Below are positions 59,501 to 64,000 of a stretch of 64,000 bases of DNA, piece after piece. The DNA is from Streptomyces sp. NBC_00523. Lineage in GTDB: Bacteria; Actinomycetota; Actinomycetes; Streptomycetales; Streptomycetaceae. The stretch lies in the NCBI RefSeq assembly GCF_036346615.1, contig NZ_CP107836.1:3348001-3412000 (forward strand). The letters run 5' to 3'. Below the pieces are notes generated by a model. It worked only from the letters and a program-made list of their open reading frames with translations, did not search any database and was not told where the DNA came from. Position 1 is the stretch's first letter, and each line of letters starts with the position of its first letter. Position numbers and translations under genes: made by a program.

Positions 59501-60624
59501 GAGGCGACCCCCACGGCCGGGCCGCTGACGCTCTCCCCCACGAGGGCCTGTTCCCAGAAGGCATCACAGAATCTGGCCAGCGGGCCGCGCGCGTTGCCAC
59601 CGGGCGGCTCGCCGGCGTCCTGCTCGGCCGACAGACCTCTTTCCAGCGGGACCTCACCGGCCAGTGGCAGGCACATCGCTCGAGCCACCCACTGCGCGTC
59701 GAGCCCCGGCGCGTACGGACCCCGCGCCACTACCCGCAGATCGTCAAGCACCGTCCCCGCCATCGACGCCACCCGCTTCGCCGCCGCGACCGCGCGCAGC
59801 TCGCCGGGAACGACCACAAGCCCCAGGTCCAGCTGGGCAAGGGCCTCGGCCACCGCTTCGTCCACCCGGCGCGGCAGGTCGACCACCACCACTCCGCCGA
59901 GCCGGCGTGCGGCTGCCAGCACCGCCCGCATGGCGGGTGGCGGGATCACCACCCAGTCGTCACGGCCCCAGCTGAGCGCCCGAAGCCCATGCAGCGCGGG
60001 CAGTGACTCCTCCAGCGCGCCCCCGCCGACCCGGCCCTTGGAGTGGGCGAAATCCGGCCACCGCATGCCGTCCGCCCGCTCGCCGCCGAGCAGCACATCG
60101 ATGCCGCCCCCCAGTGGGTCCCCGTCGATGAGCATGGTCCGCTGCCCCGCCCTGGCCGCGGTCACCGCGAGGGCGCAGGCAAGTGTGGACGCTCCCGCAC
60201 CTCCCCGGCCCCCGATCACCCCGACCGTGACCGCTGGCCGGCCGACGCCTTCCGACGCGTTGGCGATCTGGTCGACAAGCCAGTTCTCGGAGTCAGGCAG
60301 GCGGATCACGCACTCGGCGCCGATCTCGACGGCACGACGCCACACGTCCGGCACGTCCCGGCCTCGTCCCACGACCATGACGCCCCGCCGGCGCGCCGCA
60401 CCGTGGCACCGTGCGGCCGCGTCGTCGCCGACGAGGACCAGGGGTGCTTGCTCCCACCCCTCTCGATGGTCCGGCAGCGTGTGATGCACCTCCGGTTCCG
60501 CGCCGGCGGCGGCACACAGCCTGAGCAGGTCGTCGAGCAGATCCACGTCCTCGGTCACGATCAGCGGTCCACCCCGCCGCGTGGTGACACCCGCCCATCG
60601 GCCCTGCGCACTGGATTCAGCCAC
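59497..60624 (-). CDS. Septum-site-determining-like (Ssd)/TadZ ParA-superfamily protein
   Basis: A 375-residue MinD/CpaE-like protein. An N-terminal receiver-like domain (about 20-115) is followed by the ATPase fold with VGVIGGRGGAGASTLACAL (P-loop lacking the usual GKT), LIDGDPLGGGIDVLLGG and VVVVDLPRRVDEAVAEA. This matches Rv3660c-like Ssd and TadZ proteins that localise Tad machines or affect septation. I chose the GTG at 60624 (VAESS) with GGAGG 8 bases upstream instead of starts at 60642. First gene of the second Tad operon. Confidence 0.85.
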   Translation of the reverse strand: MAESSAQGRWAGVTTRRGGPLIVTEDVDLLDDLLRLCAAAGAEPEVHHTLPDHREGWEQAPLVLVGDDAAARCHGAARRRGVMVVGRGRDVPDVWRRAVEIGAECVIRLPDSENWLVDQIANASEGVGRPAVTVGVIGGRGGAGASTLACALAVTAARAGQRTMLIDGDPLGGGIDVLLGGERADGMRWPDFAHSKGRVGGGALEESLPALHGLRALSWGRDDWVVIPPPAMRAVLAAARRLGGVVVVDLPRRVDEAVAEALAQLDLGLVVVPGELRAVAAAKRVASMAGTVLDDLRVVARGPYAPGLDAQWVARAMCLPLAGEVPLERGLSAEQDAGEPPGGNARGPLARFCDAFWEQALVGESVSGPAVGVAS

Positions 60625-60950
60625 GCTCTCCCCCTCCATCACTCACCTTCACCGCGGGTCGCGGCGATCTCGGAGCCCGTCCGAGAACGGTGATTCCGGT
60701 ACCCGCGGAGTTCGCGGGTGGAATCAAGGTGCAGCGCTTCCGGAAATCATGTGGATCTTGCTCAAAAACCGTGGACAACTCAGTGGTTGTGAATAACTTC
60801 GTCGCTCATACCGGTGACTTCCTGGTGCGACTCTTTCGCTACCCAGCGTCACAGTGCACGCTGAAGTGAGTCGGGCGTGGACACAGCCCGACAGAAAGCA
60901 GGAGGAGGAGAAATGGTCGATTCCGCGCGAGAAACCGCGTCCGGACATGC

Positions 60951-60985
60951 GACGACCCCCGCCGGGGGGGAGAGCGGGGGTCGTC
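60951..60985. terminator. Hairpin with 12-bp stem and G-rich loop
   Basis: GACGACCCCCGC (60951-60962) is complementary to GCGGGGGTCGTC (60974-60985), with an 11-base G-rich loop. Two more runs of seven or more G follow. It is not directly behind an annotated gene, so it may end an unannotated transcript or insulate the HAD gene; terminator is the best guess. Confidence 0.4.
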
Positions 60986-61097
60986 CCCACGGCCGACTCG
61001 GGGGGGGAGGAGCCGGACCGGGTTAGCACGGTCGCGAACGATCCGTGACTTCCATGGTGTACCCGAGGCCCTTCTCAAGCAAACCCACGCGCCGGGG

Positions 61098-61125
61098 TTT
61101 ACGCCGAATGGCGGGCCCCTATGCT
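61098..61125 (+). promoter_or_regulatory. Promoter of HAD gene, probably leaderless
   Basis: TTTACG (61098-61103) and TATGCT (61120-61125) separated by 16 bases fit a vegetative promoter. The -10 element ends seven bases before the GTG at 61133, so transcription would start at the start codon; no ribosome site is seen. Confidence 0.5.
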
Positions 61126-61132
61126 CTGCGGT

Positions 61133-61960
61133 GTGGAAAACCGCTTCTTGCCGCGCACAGCCGCCTTCTTTGACCTGGACAAGACGGTCATTGCGAAGTC
61201 CTCGACACTGACCTTCAGCAAGTCCTTCTACCACGGCGGGCTGATCAACCGCCGCGCGGTGCTGCGTACCGCGTACACACAGTTCGTGTTCCTTGCCGGG
61301 GGCGCGGATCACGACCAGATGGAGCGGATGCGCGAATATCTCTCGGCGCTCTGCAAGGGCTGGAACGTGCAGCAGGTCAAGGAACTCGTGGCCGAGACCC
61401 TGCACGAACTGATCGACCCCATCATCTACGACGAGGCGGCGACCCTCATCGAGGAGCACCACACCGCCGGCCGCGACGTCGTGATCGTCTCGACCTCGGG
61501 CGCCGAGGTGGTCGAACCGATCGGTGAGCTGCTCGGCGCCGACCGCGTGGTCGCCACCCGCATGGTCGTCGGTGACGACGGCTGCTACACGGGCGAGGTG
61601 GAGTACTACGCGTACGGCCCCACGAAGGCCGAAGCCATCAAGGCGCTCGCGGAATCCGAGGGATACGATCTGGCCCGCTGCTACGCGTACAGCGACTCGG
61701 CCACCGATGTCCCGATGCTGGAATCCGTCGGACACCCTCACGCGGTCAACCCGGACCGTGCGCTGCGACGGGAGGCCACGCTCCGCGAGTGGCCGATTCT
61801 CGCCTTCGACCGGCCCGTCCGCCTCAAGCAGCGCCTCTCGGCGTTCTCCCTGCCGCCCCGACCGGCACTCGTGGCCGCGGCTGCCGTGAGTGCGGCCGCA
61901 CTCACGGCAGGAGCCGTCTGGTACGCGGCCCGCCGACGGGCCGGCGCCGCTACCGCCTGA
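61133..61960 (+). CDS. HAD-superfamily (subfamily IB) phosphatase
   Basis: A 275-residue SerB-like HAD hydrolase. Motif I FFDLDKT (nucleophile Asp14, Asp16), motif II VIVSTSGAEV, lysine motif GPTKAEAI and motif IV AYSDSATDVPMLE are intact. EYYAYGPTKAEAIKAL is typical of actinobacterial HAD-IB proteins near cell-division or Tad genes. A hydrophobic helix with a basic end at the C-terminus (about 248-272) suggests membrane attachment. The start is GTG 61133 with a leaderless promoter; an ATG at 61121 would overlap the -10 element. Substrate unknown; phosphoserine-like or lipid phosphates are options. Confidence 0.88.
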   Translation: MENRFLPRTAAFFDLDKTVIAKSSTLTFSKSFYHGGLINRRAVLRTAYTQFVFLAGGADHDQMERMREYLSALCKGWNVQQVKELVAETLHELIDPIIYDEAATLIEEHHTAGRDVVIVSTSGAEVVEPIGELLGADRVVATRMVVGDDGCYTGEVEYYAYGPTKAEAIKALAESEGYDLARCYAYSDSATDVPMLESVGHPHAVNPDRALRREATLREWPILAFDRPVRLKQRLSAFSLPPRPALVAAAAVSAAALTAGAVWYAARRRAGAATA

Positions 61961-62028
61961 ACCGACCGACCGATTGAACCAACTCGTCCGTAATTGAACC
62001 TAAAAGTAAAGAAGTGCGGCCACCACTA

Positions 62029-62195
62029 CCGCTCCACGGGCCCCTGGAGTACAAAGGATTCAACGGCCCGCGAGACCAAGGACATCCGCGAGGATGACCT
62101 GAATTACGCAGCAAAGGCCCCACGGACCGCGCATGAAAACCCGGCACCCACGCGACGTCGACCCGTCGATTACGGGCCAGCCACACCAGGAGCGG
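62029..62195. ncRNA. ssrS: Candidate 6S-like regulatory RNA
   Basis: The gap between the HAD gene and the Fic-like gene (61961-62362) holds no credible ORF. From memory, S. coelicolor has its 6S-like RNA (scr3559, about 190 nt) at this very place in the gene order. The sequence can form a rod: CCGCTCC (62029-62035) with GGAGCGG (62189-62195), GGCCC (62039-62043) with GGGCC (62174-62178), and an apical hairpin 62079-62100 with a GCGA loop and one A-A mismatch. I could not fix strand or ends, because the complementary strand folds the same way and no clear promoter was found. Confidence 0.35.
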
Positions 62196-62256
62196 GCAAA
62201 GACTCCGCCCTGATGGGCACATATCGAGGACGCTTGGTAACCGGGCGGACGTGCCA

Positions 62257-62284
62257 GCGGCGGTACCGAGACCGGTACCGCCGC
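62257..62284. terminator. Perfect 12-bp hairpin
   Basis: GCGGCGGTACCG (62257-62268) pairs with CGGTACCGCCGC (62273-62284) around an AGAC loop. It lies between convergent genes and could terminate a rightward transcript (HAD or the candidate RNA). Confidence 0.6.
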
Positions 62285-62325
62285 AACCATGCTCAGCCTG
62301 TACGACAGCGACGCCCCGGACAGCA

Positions 62326-62347
62326 GTCACCGGCCTGCGCCGGTGAC
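62326..62347. terminator. 9-bp hairpin after Fic-like gene
   Basis: GTCACCGGC (62326-62334) pairs with GCCGGTGAC (62339-62347), loop of four. It starts 16 bases beyond the stop of the leftward Fic-like gene and is probably its terminator. Confidence 0.6.
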
Positions 62348-62362
62348 GAGCGGCAGCCCGCC

Positions 62363-63187
62363 CTATGCGGCGCCTCGCTGCAGCGCCTCGCACACCGCTG
62401 TCGATTCCCTGACACCGAGCTCCGCCGCGCGTCCGCAGTGACCGATCCAGGCCGCCATGCCTTCCGACGTGCCGGACAGGTAGCCGTCGAAGGCGGCCGC
62501 GTAGGCCGCCCGCCCCTGCTCGGCGTGCCCGACCTCGGCCGGGCAGATCGATTTGGGATCGAGCCCGCTTCCGATCAGCACGATCCGCTCCGCGGTCCGC
62601 GCCACCAGGCCGTTGTGCGAACCGAAGGGACGCAGCGCCAGCAGCTCTCCGTGGACGACGGCGGCGGTCACCAGAGCGGGCGCCTCACTCCCCGAAAGGA
62701 TGATTCTGCTGAGGCCGTCCAGTCGGCCCGCGACCTCATCGGCACCCGGCAGCGGTGCCTCGATCAGGGGCTCGTCCACCGGTTCGCCCGCGAGCCGGGG
62801 CCGTCCGACCGCGTCCTCCGGGGCGGCACTGCCGGCCGCCACCAGGTGAAGCCGCGCCAGTACCCGCAGCGGCGACTGCCGCCAGATGGAGAGGAGCTGA
62901 CCGGCCTCCGCCGTCAGGCGAAGCGCGGCCCCGACGACGCGCGCCTCGTCGTCGCTGCTGAAATCGGTGCGCCGGCGCACCTCTTCGAGGTTCCAGTCGG
63001 CGCCGGACAGAGCGGCCGATCCGCGCGCGCCCCGCAGAGCGGCCTCCGCCGTGACCTCGTTGCTGCGGCGCCGCATCACACGGTGGCCGTACACGCGGTC
63101 CACCGCCTTGCGTACGGAGTCCACCGCGTCGGTCACGCCCGGCAGAGCGCCCAGAGCGACGAGCGGGTCCGAGGAAGTCGTACTCAT
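62363..63187 (-). CDS. Fic/DOC-fold protein with degenerate active-site motif
   Basis: A 274-residue soluble helical protein. GELLALRPFGSHNGLVARTAERIVLI aligns by eye with the Fic core HPFxxGNGRxxR: the catalytic histidine is arginine here, and the ATP-anchoring GNGR is HNGL, while the following Ala-Arg is kept. AMPylation by the standard mechanism is therefore unlikely; a binding role or a different chemistry is possible. ATG at 63187 is preceded by TAGCCT, a -10-like element 8 bases upstream, so it may be leaderless; the frame extends to 63217 without support. It is divergent from the CooC-like gene. Confidence 0.65.
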   Translation of the reverse strand: MSTTSSDPLVALGALPGVTDAVDSVRKAVDRVYGHRVMRRRSNEVTAEAALRGARGSAALSGADWNLEEVRRRTDFSSDDEARVVGAALRLTAEAGQLLSIWRQSPLRVLARLHLVAAGSAAPEDAVGRPRLAGEPVDEPLIEAPLPGADEVAGRLDGLSRIILSGSEAPALVTAAVVHGELLALRPFGSHNGLVARTAERIVLIGSGLDPKSICPAEVGHAEQGRAAYAAAFDGYLSGTSEGMAAWIGHCGRAAELGVRESTAVCEALQRGAA

Positions 63188-63289
63188 AAGTAGCGAGGCT
63201 ACGCGCCTCCCGCCCACCTACCCGCCGGGAGTGGCCTTCTTCACGAAACCACACAACTCATAGCGAGCAATCGACTACCCTAGGTGAAC

Positions 63290-64000
63290 ATGAAGATCGC
63301 TTTCGTAGGGAAGGGCGGCAGCGGAAAGACCACGCTGTCCTCGCTCTTCATCCGCCACCTCGCAGCCAATGAAGCCCACGTCGTCGCGGTGGACGCCGAC
63401 ATCAACCAGCACCTCGGAGCCGCACTCGGCCTCGACGAGGACGAATCCGCAGCGCTGCCCGCCATGGGCGCCCAGCTGCCCCTGATCAAGGAGTATCTGC
63501 GCGGCAGCAATCCGCGCATCGCCTCGGCCGAGACGATGATCAAGACGACGCCGCCGGGCGAGGGCTCCCGCCTCCTGCGCGTATGCGAGGACAACCCGAT
63601 CTTCGACGCCTGTGCCCGTACGGTCCGGCTCGACGACGGAGACATCCGGCTGATGGCCACGGGGCCGTTCACCGAATCGGACCTGGGCGTGGCGTGCTAC
63701 CACTCGAAGGTCGGCGCGGTCGAGCTCTGCCTCAACCACCTCGTGGACGGCCCCGACGAGTACGTGGTGGTCGACATGACCGCCGGTTCGGACTCCTTCG
63801 CCTCGGGGATGTTCACCCGCTTCGACATGACGTTCCTCATCGCCGAACCGACCCGCAAGGGCGTCTCCGTCTACCGTCAGTACAAGGAGTACGCGCGGGA
63901 CTTCGGCGTGGACCTGAAGGTCGTCGGGAACAAGGTGCAGGACGAAAACGACCTGGACTTCCTGCGCTCCGAAGTGGGCGACGACCTGCTGGTGGCCGTC
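63290..64000 (+). CDS. CooC/ParA-family ATPase (partial, cut by window end)
   Basis: The first 237 codons of a deviant-Walker P-loop ATPase. The N-terminus carries KGGSGKTTL (P-loop with signature lysine), VDADINQHLG (Walker A-prime) and VVVDMTAGSDSF (Walker B), as in CooC-like metal-centre maturation ATPases and related ATP-binding proteins near actinobacterial 6S/Fic loci. The frame is open to the last base. ATG 63290 has AGGTGA close upstream, and TACCCT at 63276-63281 could be the -10. Its true partner is not in the window. Confidence 0.85.
   Translation, partial: MKIAFVGKGGSGKTTLSSLFIRHLAANEAHVVAVDADINQHLGAALGLDEDESAALPAMGAQLPLIKEYLRGSNPRIASAETMIKTTPPGEGSRLLRVCEDNPIFDACARTVRLDDGDIRLMATGPFTESDLGVACYHSKVGAVELCLNHLVDGPDEYVVVDMTAGSDSFASGMFTRFDMTFLIAEPTRKGVSVYRQYKEYARDFGVDLKVVGNKVQDENDLDFLRSEVGDDLLVAV

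Larger units (their letters stand above)
60625..61132. promoter_or_regulatory. Divergent region between second Tad operon and HAD gene
   Basis: 508 bases without a convincing gene; short frames exist but have GC-skewed, arginine/proline-rich products. Two DnaA-box-like nonamers in the same orientation lie at 60770-60778 (CGTGGACAA) and 60788-60796 (TGTGAATAA), each one mismatch from TGTGGAxAA. A purine-rich AGGAGGAG occurs near 60900, but the frame behind it (from 60854) looks non-coding. A 12-bp hairpin follows at 60951-60985. The HAD promoter is at the right end. Confidence 0.45.

Noticed and set aside
60854..61048. 64-codon plus-strand frame with AGGAGGAG inside
   Set aside because: The purine-rich site lies within the frame rather than before its start, and the product is a basic, proline-rich peptide spanning the 60951-60985 hairpin.
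61994..63193. 399-residue plus-strand frame opposite the Fic-like gene
   Set aside because: It runs through two perfect hairpins and antisense to a conserved gene; arginine-rich without motifs.

Overview
The window is high-GC actinobacterial DNA that I place in Streptomyces. It contains a BldG anti-anti-sigma locus, a type IA topoisomerase with a lysine/alanine-rich tail, an MFS-dTMP kinase-coiled-coil fusion, frequent GTG/TTG starts and GTGA/ATGA stop-start overlaps. From memory, the gene order right of about 35 kb matches the SCO3540-SCO3560 segment of S. coelicolor; I could not run an alignment.

Left part (1-34.9 kb), more variable in character. An SDR oxidoreductase and a GH43 glycosidase stand behind a perfect LacI-type palindrome. 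A leftward Tad pilus operon (13992 to 2670) encodes a lipoprotein, a PKD-like secreted protein, a SAF/CpaB protein, a TadZ/CpaE-like ATPase, TadA, TadB, TadC, a pilin-sized membrane protein, three TadE/G-like proteins and a large membrane protein carrying two LysM domains and a SARP/BTAD module. A rightward operon (14356 to 24453) encodes an unknown cytoplasmic protein and then a type IV secretion-like core: TcpC/VirB8, a two-TM small protein, a VirB3-like protein, a VirB4-like ATPase, a VirB6/TrbL-like membrane protein, a VirB1-like transglycosylase fused to NlpC/P60, and a secreted accessory protein. No relaxase or coupling ATPase is visible. From 25.3 to 34.8 kb lies a group of tailoring enzymes: PIG-L deacetylase, GT4, two methyltransferases, GT2, two PhyH dioxygenases, a GNAT acyltransferase and a GMC oxidoreductase. 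It looks like a biosynthetic cluster for a small amino-sugar-derived metabolite. It ends at a strong terminator and a tRNA-Thr gene whose 3' end faces the cluster.

Right part (35-64 kb), conserved core. A tripeptidyl-aminopeptidase-type lipoprotein, DNA polymerase III delta', the tmk fusion, a block of intergenic repeats, topA, an ABC-2 exporter with its ArsR-like regulator, a methyltransferase, a lipoprotein, the BldG/anti-sigma pair and a DUF1998 helicase. A second Tad operon (60624 to 55373) follows, with TadZ/Ssd, TadA, TadB, TadC, a DUF4244 Flp-like pilin, TadE and an Rv3654c-like protein. Then come a HAD phosphatase, an intergenic region that may hold the 6S-like RNA, a Fic-like protein lacking the catalytic histidine, and the start of a CooC/ParA-like ATPase cut by the window edge.

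The two Tad systems probably each build a cell-surface fibre. The first sits head-to-head with the type IV-like operon, and both promoter regions carry GTGAC/GTCAC inverted repeats, so the two envelope machines may be co-regulated.
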